Positions 25,000 through 32,834 of a stretch of DNA of 64,000 nucleotides are shown piece after piece; position 1 is the first letter of the stretch; every line of letters starts with the position of its first letter. A model generated the notes under the pieces. It was not told the origin of the DNA. It made no database searches and saw only the letters and a program-made list of their open reading frames with translations. Source of the DNA: Pseudanabaena cinerea FACHB-1277. GTDB lineage: Bacteria; Cyanobacteriota; Cyanobacteriia; Pseudanabaenales; Pseudanabaenaceae. The stretch is from the NCBI RefSeq assembly GCF_014696345.1, contig NZ_JACJPY010000004.1, forward strand, positions 23,517 to 87,516, given 5' to 3'. The translations under genes were made by a program, and so were the position numbers.

Positions 25000-25129
25000 A
25001 ACCCTTAACGCCGATCGCCCAGAAATTATGACTGCGGCAGCGAAATTTGGGATAAATGTTAGAGGTTTAGGGTAGAGCATTCCCGAATTAAAGTTATCTG
25101 TAAATTAGCAAATCGCGGCAGGAATGCTC
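25000..25129. mobile_element. 130-bp insertion bounded by a 6-bp ATGCTC repeat
   Basis: In the second copy of this region (25677-25790) the flanking blocks are contiguous, sharing one ATGCTC. Here ATGCTC occurs on both sides (24994-24999 and 25124-25129) with extra DNA between. That is what a target-site duplication looks like. The insert contains GGGTAGAGCATTCC, whose inverse closes at 25120-25133. A deletion in the other copy is the alternative reading. Confidence 0.5.
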
Positions 25130-25190
25130 TACCCCTACAGCCATTGCATCTTAAATTTACAAACAAGCGATTCAGTCGCTATATTTTACT
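25124..25190. repeat. 67-bp block downstream of a PIN gene, copy 1
   Basis: Matches 25724-25790 at 65 of 67 positions. It contains a small hairpin AGCGATTCAGTCGCT and abuts the end of the PIN remnant, as the other copy abuts the end of the second PIN gene. Confidence 0.85.
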
Positions 25191-25302
25191 TTACAAACAA
25201 CCCTAAAAACCTAGATGCAGTCACAACCATCGTACCCTGCGCCCCATTAAATGCCTCAAAATCGCGATCGCCCGTAATGAGATAATCAGCAACTCTAATC
25301 AT
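25186..25302 (-). pseudogene. Truncated PIN-domain toxin (VapC-like), C-terminal 38 residues
   Basis: The frame reads RVADYLITGDRDFEAF and VVTASRFLGLF, the C-terminal core of PIN-domain RNases with the last acidic residues (GDRDF). The first two thirds, including the first catalytic Asp, are missing. The ATG at 25302 overlaps the antitoxin stop (ATGA), exactly where an intact vapC should start. The deletion therefore joined the start codon region to the 3' end of the toxin. The product cannot be an active nuclease. Confidence 0.75.
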
Positions 25303-25574
25303 TCGCCTCGCCTATAAGCTGCGATTTCTTCAGCAATCTCTTCATCCGTAATTTCACTGACACCAGGCAAAGCCTGAGTTTCTCTAAATAGCTGCTTCAT
25401 ATCTTCAACCAAAGCTGCACGATTTTCTATTGTTTTAGGCTTTACATGAATACGATTAGTATTTTGTTGAAATATCAAAAAATCCACAAAATCAATCACA
25501 GAATTTAACTTGTCAGATTCAAGATTCTCTAACTTTTCCAAAAGGCGATCGCGTAACATATCAATCGTTGTCAT
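25299..25574 (-). CDS. VapB-like antitoxin, DUF2281-type
   Basis: 91 aa. The N-terminal part (MLRDRLLEKLENL, then LNSVIDFVDFLIFQQ) is the amphipathic DUF2281-like segment typical of cyanobacterial antitoxins paired with PIN toxins. The C-terminal acidic tail (ITDEEIAEEIAAYRRGE) is the usual toxin-binding part. GGAGG lies 11 bp before the ATG within a leader that is repeated ahead of two other genes of the island. Its own toxin is reduced to a fragment, so it is now an orphan antitoxin. Confidence 0.78.
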   Translation of the reverse strand: MTTIDMLRDRLLEKLENLESDKLNSVIDFVDFLIFQQNTNRIHVKPKTIENRAALVEDMKQLFRETQALPGVSEITDEEIAEEIAAYRRGE

Positions 25575-25615
25575 TTGTTTTTAACCTCCGTGCCTTACAT
25601 TCAAACATCATAAGC
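25572..25615 (-). repeat. Repeated antitoxin leader, copy 1
   Basis: Start codon, GGAGG ribosome binding site and about 30 bp of upstream sequence, nearly the same as 26460-26505. Confidence 0.8.
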
Positions 25616-25648
25616 GATCTGAACGTTTAGACATAGACTAGACTCTCA
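25616..25648. repeat. Orphan copy of the mntA/hepT junction
   Basis: 32 of 33 bases match 24560-24592, but no mntA or hepT surrounds it here. It is a scar of a lost or partial second MntA-HepT copy. Confidence 0.75.
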
Positions 25649-25676
25649 TTGTTAGATCCAGAGACGTAGAGGTTGA

Positions 25677-25790
25677 GCAATTGCGCCAAAATCTCTCAAA
25701 CTCATTCAAACCCTTATCCGCAAATGCTCTACCCTTACAGCCATTGCATTTTAAATTTACAAACAAGCGATTCAGTCGCTATATTTTACT
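25677..25790. repeat. Contiguous second copy of the 53-bp and 67-bp blocks
   Basis: Carries both blocks joined (25677-25729 and 25724-25790), equivalent to 24947-24999 plus 25124-25190 without the 124-bp extra DNA. Together with the orphan junction and leader this indicates a tandem duplication. Confidence 0.85.
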
Positions 25791-25791
25791 G

Positions 25792-26205
25792 CTACAGAGG
25801 ATTAATTACATCAAAACTATCTGCATCATGAATAAGGTAAAACAAAAAATCAGAATCAGTAGTCAAAATTTGCCTATAACCTAGATTCTCAGCCGCTAAG
25901 ACCAAAGTAGCATCAGCCAAGTCCATAGGGCGATCATGATAACGTTCCATTAACTCTAAAATGCGAACAGAATCTTGCTGTTTAACTTCATAGATGAATA
26001 GATCGTTGTTCAAAAGCATCTTCCCTAATTGTTTTTGGGCAACCCATCCACCACGCTTGTAAGCTAAATACATGGCTTCAGTCAAACAACACCAAGTTGT
26101 AGTCAGAGGCTTATTGAGACGCAAAACCAAATCTCTGTAAGCAATATGTTGAGACTGTTTACGATCGACTAAGCAAAGCATAACGCTAGCATCCTACAAG
26201 ATCAT
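25792..26205 (-). pseudogene. vapC-type PIN toxin interrupted by an amber codon at position 4
   Basis: The natural start is ATG 26205, overlapping the antitoxin stop as ATGA. From there the frame reads Met-Ile-Leu-stop-Asp-Ala-Ser-Val-Met..., with TAG at 26194-26196. The rest is an uninterrupted PIN domain to 25792, including MDLADATLVLAAENLG and ILTTDSDF. In intact relatives the DASV segment supplies the first catalytic Asp. Reinitiation at the internal ATG 26181 would give 129 aa without that Asp. The toxin is therefore predicted to be inactive unless the amber is read through. Confidence 0.85.
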
Positions 26206-26462
26206 AAATCTAATCCTTGATTACGATACTTATCTAATATCGCCTCTTGATACTCATTAACAGGCTCATGCGGTATCAACTCAAGGCGATCGACCTCATC
26301 AAACCACTGTTGCCATTTTGGAGCAACACCATCAGAGAGATTACTAGACTTAACCTCTAACTGATGCCTCATGATCATAAAGTCAATAAAACTATCAACC
26401 TCTTTTAAAATTTCATCTGGCAACTGAAACAGCTTAACCGCAGTCATTTCACGAATTGTCAT
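26202..26462 (-). CDS. VapB-like antitoxin, DUF2281-type
   Basis: 86 aa: N-terminal FQLPDEILKEVDSFIDFMI followed by a variable middle and an acidic C-terminal stretch (VNEYQEAILDKYRNQGLDL). It differs in sequence from the neighbouring antitoxin at 25299, so the two pairs are separate families rather than recent copies. Their leaders, by contrast, are almost identical. The GGAGG-containing leader precedes ATG 26462. It overlaps its defective toxin by 4 bp (ATGA). Confidence 0.8.
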   Translation of the reverse strand: MTIREMTAVKLFQLPDEILKEVDSFIDFMIMRHQLEVKSSNLSDGVAPKWQQWFDEVDRLELIPHEPVNEYQEAILDKYRNQGLDL

Positions 26463-26508
26463 TTGTTTTCAACCTCCGCGCCTTACATTCAAACATCATA
26501 AGCGATCG
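26460..26508 (-). repeat. Repeated antitoxin leader, copy 2
   Basis: Near-identical to 25572-25615 and, in its distal 28 bp, to 27177-27204. It contains GGAGG and ends upstream at a HIP1 site. Confidence 0.8.
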
Positions 26509-26556
26509 CCTGTAATTTAGATAATCAGCAGAAGAGCTGATCGCTCTTCACAAGAC

Positions 26557-27006
26557 CTAGGGTAAATTCTCTAAATCCAGCAAATCTTTAAGCCTCCCAC
26601 TAGATAGTTTATTCCGCTTTAAGTCTTGCAAATTAATCGTATTTATACTCAGATCATCGATTTGAACTACCAAACGATTTTCAAAACATTCATCAAATGC
26701 AACTCCTGAAATAGTAGTTAAAATTTCTAACCTTAATGGTGGCACACCCATACGAATTATTTGCTCTTCTTTAAGAAATAGTTCGGGTGATAACTCTGGA
26801 ACTGCAAAACCAAACTCAATGAGAGCATTTACAATACTTGTAGCATTATCTGGGCTAATCCTAACCCAAACATCCATATCACCAGTTGCCCTTACAAATC
26901 CATAATAGCCAACAGCATATCCACCAATCAATAAGTAATCAACTTGATGGAAATTTAGCAATCTCAAAAACTCTTTGAAGTCTTGTGGTATTTGGATCAT
27001 AGCCAT
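26557..27006 (-). CDS. Nucleotidyltransferase-fold protein (AbiEii/MNT-like)
   Basis: 149 aa with a nucleotidyltransferase motif: LLIGGYAVGYYG followed by RATGDMDVWV, the GG...D-x-D pattern of DUF6036/AbiEii-like enzymes. The C-terminal half (LRLEILTTISGV, INLQDLKRNKLSSGRLKDLLDLE) matches that group. It is the second gene of a pair: its start lies 68 bp inside the preceding 71-codon gene. By analogy with type IV and MNT-type toxin-antitoxin pairs it may modify RNA or protein. Whether it is toxin or antitoxin is not clear. Confidence 0.78.
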   Translation of the reverse strand: MAMIQIPQDFKEFLRLLNFHQVDYLLIGGYAVGYYGFVRATGDMDVWVRISPDNATSIVNALIEFGFAVPELSPELFLKEEQIIRMGVPPLRLEILTTISGVAFDECFENRLVVQIDDLSINTINLQDLKRNKLSSGRLKDLLDLENLP

Positions 27007-27154
27007 ACATTACCTGTCTTAGATGTTCCAATGCTATCAACCTTTCGGAAGGACTTTTGAGCAACCAATAGCCTTTATCTTCACTATCATCATCCTTTAA
27101 ACCAACAACACTAAAAGATGAACTATCAAATTTAAAACCGTTATTGTTGTTCAT
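26939..27154 (-). CDS. Small partner of the nucleotidyltransferase (71 aa)
   Basis: The C-terminal half reads KSPSERLIALEHLRQVMYGYD then RLQRVFEIAK. This is the conserved tail of short cyanobacterial proteins encoded just before nucleotidyltransferase genes. The N-terminus is Asn-rich and acidic. It probably forms a complex with the downstream protein. The 68-bp overlap with that gene implies translational coupling. Function is inferred from pairing only. Confidence 0.68.
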   Translation of the reverse strand: MNNNNGFKFDSSSFSVVGLKDDDSEDKGYWLLKSPSERLIALEHLRQVMYGYDPNTTRLQRVFEIAKFPSS

Positions 27155-27176
27155 GATACCTCATCAAATTCCGTAC

Positions 27177-27204
27177 TTTACATTCAAACATCATAAGCGA
27201 TCGC
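27177..27204 (-). repeat. Repeated leader, copy 3 (distal part only)
   Basis: Only the distal 28 bp (TTTACATTCAAACATCATAA plus a HIP1 site) match the other leaders. The ribosome-binding half is different. Confidence 0.7.
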
Positions 27205-27216
27205 CTAGTAGATAAA

Positions 27217-27248
27217 TAGGGTGCGTTACGCTAAGCTAATGCACCCTA
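27217..27248. repeat. Palindromic REP between hsdM and the TA island
   Basis: TAGGGTGC and GCACCCTA form the outer stem, and GCGTTACGC lies in the middle. The same GCGTTACG core occurs in the element at 57753-57827. It lies 13 bp after the hsdM stop. Confidence 0.6.
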
Positions 27249-27260
27249 CAGAATTTTTGA

Positions 27261-28745
27261 TTAGTTTAACTCCTCTATCAACCCATCGATCGCCGCTAGT
27301 GCATTTTTTAAATGAGTGGCGATCGCCGCCGCAATTTCTTCTGGCTCCGTCATTTCATCTTCAGGATCATCGCTAGTGTCGCGCAGCCATGCAATATCCA
27401 GATTGTCATTGCGATCGCTAATTTGTTCGCGAGTAAAGCAACGGAATCGCCCTTCTTCACCTTGATCGATGCGTGGTGACTTCCCATAGGGATCTTCACC
27501 AAAGGCGGCTTCAAATTCGGCAAAATCAGCGAGGGTGAGTTGGCGGGTTTTGCCGAAGGTGTTGGTATTGGCTCGCATATCGTACACCCACACGGCTTTG
27601 GTGTTGCCGCGATCGCTCTTACCGCGTGTAAAAAATAGCACATTAGTTTTCACGCCTTGAGCATAAAAAATGCCAGTGGGCAATCGCAAAATCGTATGCA
27701 GATCGCAGAGTTCCATTAGCTGCTGTCTTAACTTTTTGCCTGTATTATCTTCAAAGAGAACGTTGTCAGGTAAGACTACGGCGGCTCTGCCATTGGGTTT
27801 GAGGGCGCGATAGATATGCTCGACAAAGGCAAGTTGTTTATTAGAAGTTTCGGCAGTAATCGAGAAGTCATTGCGGGTGGGACGACCACCGCCTTTTTTT
27901 GTGCCGAAGGGAGGATTAGTGAGGATCACATCAGCTTTGCCAAGGGTTTCGCCATCGGGGGAGAGGCTATCGCCGCAATCAACGGGGCTTTCGATGCCAT
28001 GCAGCATCAAGTTCATCAGGCAAAGGCGATGGGTATCGGGAACTAATTCTAGTCCGCGAAAGGCTTGGCAAATTTGGAATTCTTGAGCTTTGCTACTGAG
28101 TTGGTAAAAATCATCAGTCTGGGCTTTGATGTAATGATCGGCGGCGACTAAGAAACCTGCTGTACCTGCGGCGGGATCTTGGATAACTTCCCCTGCTTGG
28201 GGCTTGATCAGTCTGACGATCGCATCGATCAAAGGTCTAGGCGTGAAATACTGCCCTGCACCCGATTTCTTTTCGGCAGCATTTTTTTCTAACAAGCCTT
28301 CATACAGGTTGCCCAACCCTTCTTCACGGGCGGAAAACCAATCAAGGGCATCGATCGCATCGGTGATCGCTTTGAGATTAGTGGGTTTGCGGAGTTTGGT
28401 TTGAGCATCGGTAAAGATGGCTAGTACCACTGCGTCATTCACTTTCTTCGGTGAACCCAAATCTAGCAATAGCTGTTTGTAAAATTCTAATTGTTCCAAA
28501 CCTTGGCGATCGTCAAGATCTTGCCAGCGATAGTTTTCAGGAAGGCGGCTTTCTTTGCCTGTTTCGGCAAGCATTTTCAGGAATAGCAGATAGGTCAACT
28601 CGGTGACATATTCGTTATAGGTAATGCCATCATCGCGGAGAATATTACAGAGATTCCAGAGTTTCGCGACAATATCACGGGTGATATTCCCATTTGTGCT
28701 ATCGCCATTACTGCCATTATGCTTACTCAAGCTTGCTTTAACCAT
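27261..28745 (-). CDS. hsdM: Type I restriction-modification DNA methyltransferase subunit
   Basis: 494 aa. The N-terminal helical domain (VAKLWNLCNILRDDGITYNE) is followed by the methyltransferase core: the SAM-binding motif DPAAGTAGFLVAADHYI and the adenine-methylation motif NPPFGTKKGG (NPPF). It modifies adenine in host DNA and, with HsdS, guides restriction. It is intact and of family length. Its start overlaps the end of hsdR by 19 bp. In most operons hsdS follows directly; here a TA island intervenes. Confidence 0.95.
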   Translation of the reverse strand: MVKASLSKHNGSNGDSTNGNITRDIVAKLWNLCNILRDDGITYNEYVTELTYLLFLKMLAETGKESRLPENYRWQDLDDRQGLEQLEFYKQLLLDLGSPKKVNDAVVLAIFTDAQTKLRKPTNLKAITDAIDALDWFSAREEGLGNLYEGLLEKNAAEKKSGAGQYFTPRPLIDAIVRLIKPQAGEVIQDPAAGTAGFLVAADHYIKAQTDDFYQLSSKAQEFQICQAFRGLELVPDTHRLCLMNLMLHGIESPVDCGDSLSPDGETLGKADVILTNPPFGTKKGGGRPTRNDFSITAETSNKQLAFVEHIYRALKPNGRAAVVLPDNVLFEDNTGKKLRQQLMELCDLHTILRLPTGIFYAQGVKTNVLFFTRGKSDRGNTKAVWVYDMRANTNTFGKTRQLTLADFAEFEAAFGEDPYGKSPRIDQGEEGRFRCFTREQISDRNDNLDIAWLRDTSDDPEDEMTEPEEIAAAIATHLKNALAAIDGLIEELN

Positions 28746-31700
28746 ATTTCCTCGTTGATATCGCCTAAAATCTGCTCTAATTGTCCTTCAAAAGCACGAT
28801 TAATGTTTTTAAATCCGCCATCCCGTTGAAAACTCCCTTGATCGAATGCCTCGCGATCGACTACTACTTCTTTAATAATTTGATCTCTAATCCGCTCTAA
28901 CCATTTACGCTGTTTTTCTGTCCATGGTTGCCTTTTCAGAATCCTTGTAACTGCCGATCTGACGCGATCTTCATAGGGCATGAGGGGATCGCCGATCGCT
29001 GCTTGACGGACAAAACCAATGATCGAAGCCGCTATATCTTCATTTTTAGTATCGCGCCATGCTTGCTGTAAATAAACATCAGAATAGCCCTTGAGATCGA
29101 GTTCGCGGCGCAATTCTCGCAACTGGGAGCGGGTCAACTCGCGGGGACGCTGCAAAACGACGGTGAGGGCGGCGATTTGATTAACGTTATTGCGGACATA
29201 ATCGGTAAAGCTATCTAAAAAATCTTGCGGTTTTTTGCCTTCACCATAGCCACGAGTAACGGAAATAACTTCATCTTCATGTTCGGAAATAGGAATCCAA
29301 GTACCTTCATAAGTGGGCTTCCATTCCCAAATTTTGCCAAGATAGGGACGCGATCGCACCCATTCGATCATTTCGGCAGTAGTCATCGTTTTGAAATTAG
29401 CGAGACTACTAGCAGGAGTTTCCCCACTTTGGGTTTCGTAATTTTCCTTAGCGCGATCGCCCATTCTGGTAATTTTTTGGCGCATTTTGACCAGAATTTG
29501 ATCGCGAATTTCGGCTTGGTGCTGCGGATCACCGACCTGTATCAATTCATCAAATAGCTGCTCTAGGCTGATTTGCGGATTAACGATCACGGGTTTCATG
29601 GCGCTGACTTCTTGCATTTGTTTGTAAATATCGACAGCATCATAGATTTTGAATACCTGTTTGCCAATCTCATTACAGCGCCTTGTGGCTCTGCCGATCA
29701 TCTGTTCATAGAGAATGCGGCTATTGACGCGACGCAAAAAGACAAGGTTACAGATTTTGGGAACGTCTATCCCTGTGGTGAGTAGATCAACGGTAACGGC
29801 AATGCGTGGTAAGGAATCATTACGGAAAGCGCGAATTTTGCCTTGAACGCCATCGACTGAGCCTGTTAATTTTTGAATGGCATCATTTTCTAATTCTTCA
29901 TAACGTCCTTGCATAGCACGTTTGAGGCATTGCACGACTATATCAGCATGATGATCATTTGCAGCAAAGATGAGAGTTTTCTCGTCTATGAGTGGGTCAA
30001 TACGGGCAGTAAGTTCGAGGGCGATCGCTTGGTTAAAGGATTCTGTAATGACCTGTTTATTAAACTTCTCCACATCAAAATTTAGCTCATCGGGCGTGTT
30101 GCTGAGATCGATCGCGCCTGTAACCGTGTTGTAACGCGAGATTTCTTCATTAGCGGCAAAACTAATCCCAAGTTCGCTGAGTTTGGTACGAATCTGGATC
30201 GGTGGCTCATGGTCGATGAGAATGCCATCGATGACGGCTTCACGATAGCCATAGGTATAAATTGGTTCACCAAAGATCGCTTTAGTATGCAGGGCAGGAG
30301 TGGCAGTTAAGCCGATTTTGACAGCATCAAAATGTTCTAAAACGCGGCGATACTTGGAGATGTAGTCATCTTGATTGCGGAAGCTTAACTCACTATCGGA
30401 CATCTCGCGATCGAGCAGATAGCCACGATGACATTCATCAATCAAAATCAAATCATATTGATCAATCGGTGGAATATCGCCATTTTCTTTGGCATAGAGA
30501 ATGCGCTTGACTAAGCCTTGAATTGTGCAGATATGCACCTTCGTCTCTGATTCGGGATCGATATCCTTTAAGCCCTTGATACCAAAAATATCAGCAAAGG
30601 TTCTCATACTCACAACTTTAGTCGATGTAAATTCATCGGCGGTTTGGTTGCCGAGGGCGCTGCGATCGACAACAAAACAGACACGGCGAAAGCGTTGGGC
30701 AGACAGTAAACGATATAACAGAGCGATCGCTAGTTTGGTTTTGCCAGTGCCTGTTGCCATTGCCACCAGCATCGATCGCTGATCTTTTTCGAGAGCCGCT
30801 TCAATCTTCTCAATGGCGGCGCGTTGGTGTGGATAGAGATCAAAGCCAAAATTGAAACTGGTATTTTTTAACTTCTCATGGGCAGTTTCCCGATCCATTG
30901 CCAAGAGTGCTTCCAAACCTTCGGGAGTATAAAAGTCAACTAGCGCTCGGCTGTGATTGGTGGATTTGCGGCGATCGCGAAACCAAATACCACTTGCGGT
31001 TTCCAGTTGTTTGAGATAGCCGCGCCCATTGGTAGCGAATACGAAGGGAACTTCTGGGCTATACCCTCTCGCATACCGTTCCGCCTGTGCGATCGCCCCT
31101 GCCACATTTTTGCGCCGCCGCTTGGCTTCGATCATGGCGACACAGCGCAAGCCGATGAATAGGGCATAGTCAGCAATACCATCACGGGTGGGATATTCGG
31201 CAATGGCGATATTTTTGCCCTTGGAGGGACGCACACCTTGGCTATAGCGCAGGTTTTGGCTATCCACTTCCCAACCCCGATCGCGTAATTTTTGATCGAT
31301 AATCTGACGGGTTTGGTCTTCATCGAGATCAATACTTTGGGCAGCGATTTCCGACCGTTTAACGATTTCGGCAGTTTGCTTGGGAGTGACGGTGAGATTG
31401 GTAATTTGCTGTGCCAGTTTTTGTTCCGTTTCGATCGCCATTTGTTCCCACAGTTGCTTTTCGGCTTCAGCTTGACGGGCTTTGGCTTCGGCAGACATCA
31501 GGGCGCTCTCTTTTTGGGCTATTTCGAGGCGCGATCGTTCAGCAGCCGACTGACTATCAAGGGCGATCGCTTGCAGTCTCTCAATTTCCGCTTGCAGTTC
31601 GGCTGTGGCATCGATGGGCGCAACAGGTGGCACAAAGGCTCCCGCTTTAAAATTTCTGTCCTTAAAGGTGCGATGAAACCAGATGCCCAATTGTCGCGCA

Positions 31701-32041
31701 TTTTTGAGGAGGGTGAGGGCTTCGCGGCTGTCGGTATTGCGGGAGTTATGGACAGCTTTGTTACCTGCGATGCGGATGGCATGGAAGAGATCGGCGACTT
31801 CACTAGAAATGATGCCTTCAAGTTTGAGGCGTTTGAGCAATTCCGCCTGTGGTTCGTCTGAGGATTGGTACAGCCCCGTATTGGCGGCGATGATTTTGGC
31901 AAGGCGTTCGGCATATTGGCGCAGCTTGATGATGCAGGTGTTGCTGTCGCTATGGAAAAACTGTTCAGCGAGGGCAGCAAGCTTTACCAATTGCGGATCA
32001 TGCTGGTGCAAAAATTCAAAGTTAGCTGACTGTATTTCCAT
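28727..32041 (-). CDS. hsdR: Type I restriction endonuclease/translocase subunit
   Basis: 1104 aa, EcoEI/EcoR124-like. The N-terminal 130 residues look like DUF4145 (HEPN-like, LRQYAERLAKIIAANTGLY). A coiled-coil region (about 165-220) precedes the nuclease core (DGIADYALFIG...MIEAKRRRK, the D...E-x-K pattern). The SF2 motor has Walker A ATGTGKTKLA, Walker B box DECH (LILIDECHRG) and motif VI IGRATRRCN. A C-terminal helical domain follows. It is full length without frameshift. It overlaps both neighbours (20 bp with the Uma2 gene, 19 bp with hsdM). Confidence 0.95.
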   Translation of the reverse strand: MEIQSANFEFLHQHDPQLVKLAALAEQFFHSDSNTCIIKLRQYAERLAKIIAANTGLYQSSDEPQAELLKRLKLEGIISSEVADLFHAIRIAGNKAVHNSRNTDSREALTLLKNARQLGIWFHRTFKDRNFKAGAFVPPVAPIDATAELQAEIERLQAIALDSQSAAERSRLEIAQKESALMSAEAKARQAEAEKQLWEQMAIETEQKLAQQITNLTVTPKQTAEIVKRSEIAAQSIDLDEDQTRQIIDQKLRDRGWEVDSQNLRYSQGVRPSKGKNIAIAEYPTRDGIADYALFIGLRCVAMIEAKRRRKNVAGAIAQAERYARGYSPEVPFVFATNGRGYLKQLETASGIWFRDRRKSTNHSRALVDFYTPEGLEALLAMDRETAHEKLKNTSFNFGFDLYPHQRAAIEKIEAALEKDQRSMLVAMATGTGKTKLAIALLYRLLSAQRFRRVCFVVDRSALGNQTADEFTSTKVVSMRTFADIFGIKGLKDIDPESETKVHICTIQGLVKRILYAKENGDIPPIDQYDLILIDECHRGYLLDREMSDSELSFRNQDDYISKYRRVLEHFDAVKIGLTATPALHTKAIFGEPIYTYGYREAVIDGILIDHEPPIQIRTKLSELGISFAANEEISRYNTVTGAIDLSNTPDELNFDVEKFNKQVITESFNQAIALELTARIDPLIDEKTLIFAANDHHADIVVQCLKRAMQGRYEELENDAIQKLTGSVDGVQGKIRAFRNDSLPRIAVTVDLLTTGIDVPKICNLVFLRRVNSRILYEQMIGRATRRCNEIGKQVFKIYDAVDIYKQMQEVSAMKPVIVNPQISLEQLFDELIQVGDPQHQAEIRDQILVKMRQKITRMGDRAKENYETQSGETPASSLANFKTMTTAEMIEWVRSRPYLGKIWEWKPTYEGTWIPISEHEDEVISVTRGYGEGKKPQDFLDSFTDYVRNNVNQIAALTVVLQRPRELTRSQLRELRRELDLKGYSDVYLQQAWRDTKNEDIAASIIGFVRQAAIGDPLMPYEDRVRSAVTRILKRQPWTEKQRKWLERIRDQIIKEVVVDREAFDQGSFQRDGGFKNINRAFEGQLEQILGDINEEIWLKQA

Positions 32042-32687
32042 ATTGCTGCATGAGCCATGCGGTGACGGCAGATTGATTGGCTTGGCGACTACGTTCGAGT
32101 GCCTGTTCTAATATTTCTAATTTTAGTCCAGACAGCACTAAGGATTGGCGAATATGATGACTGCCACCATCTGGGGCGATCGCAAAGGCGTAGATTTTCA
32201 TAGTTTGGACATTGACGATCCAATATTCTTTGATACCTAGTTCTTCGTATTGCAGGCGTTTTGTGCCGAGGTCATCGTTGAAAGTGGTGTCCGATATTTC
32301 GATGACGAGATCGGGTAAGGGATAGATATCGAGGTCAATGATGCGCGTTCCCCATGCGATCGCATCGGCATTGTCACCAATGTAATAGGAGGCATCGGGC
32401 TGAAATTCGGTTTTCCCTGTTTTACGATATGAGCAGCCGTCATGCCCATTGATTGGGATGCCTTGCATGGCGGCAAATAGTCCCACAGCCATAATGATGA
32501 TCATGTGGACTTTGGCATGATCGGAACCTGTGGACATATCTTCAAATCTCATCTGGTGGTTGTAATAGTAGCTTTTGCGTTTGTCGCTATCTGGCGCATC
32601 GGCGATCGCCACAAATTCTGTCCAAGGAGCGCTAATCCATGTGTTTAACGTTGTTTTGATTGGGGTTTCGGTTTCTACTAACAGCAT
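32022..32687 (-). CDS. Uma2-family putative endonuclease (DUF820)
   Basis: 221 aa of the PD-(D/E)xK superfamily expanded in cyanobacteria. The nuclease-like core is EFQPDASYYIG, PDLVIEISDTT and then GIKEYWIVN, the D/E-x-K-like arrangement of the family. Its biological role is unproven. The gene overlaps the hsdR start by 20 bp and leads the Uma2-hsdR-hsdM unit, so it is probably co-translated. Uma2 genes are frequent and mobile in these genomes, so linkage could be incidental. Confidence 0.85.
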   Translation of the reverse strand: MLLVETETPIKTTLNTWISAPWTEFVAIADAPDSDKRKSYYYNHQMRFEDMSTGSDHAKVHMIIIMAVGLFAAMQGIPINGHDGCSYRKTGKTEFQPDASYYIGDNADAIAWGTRIIDLDIYPLPDLVIEISDTTFNDDLGTKRLQYEELGIKEYWIVNVQTMKIYAFAIAPDGGSHHIRQSLVLSGLKLEILEQALERSRQANQSAVTAWLMQQYGNTVS

Positions 32688-32834
32688 ATTTTTAGGTAGT
32701 TATTTCAGGGATTAGTATAAAAACTAGAAAAATCCTTGCACGAATAAAATTTTATGTACCGATATTCTCCCCAAGGACAACTATCATTGGAGAACTAGGG
32801 CTAATGTGTAAGTCTTAACAGTATTATAATCACC

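Noticed and set aside
24940-27210. CRISPR array in the repeat-rich part of the TA island
   Set aside because: Repeats are few, of different lengths and irregularly spaced with coding genes in between; no regular repeat-spacer pattern.
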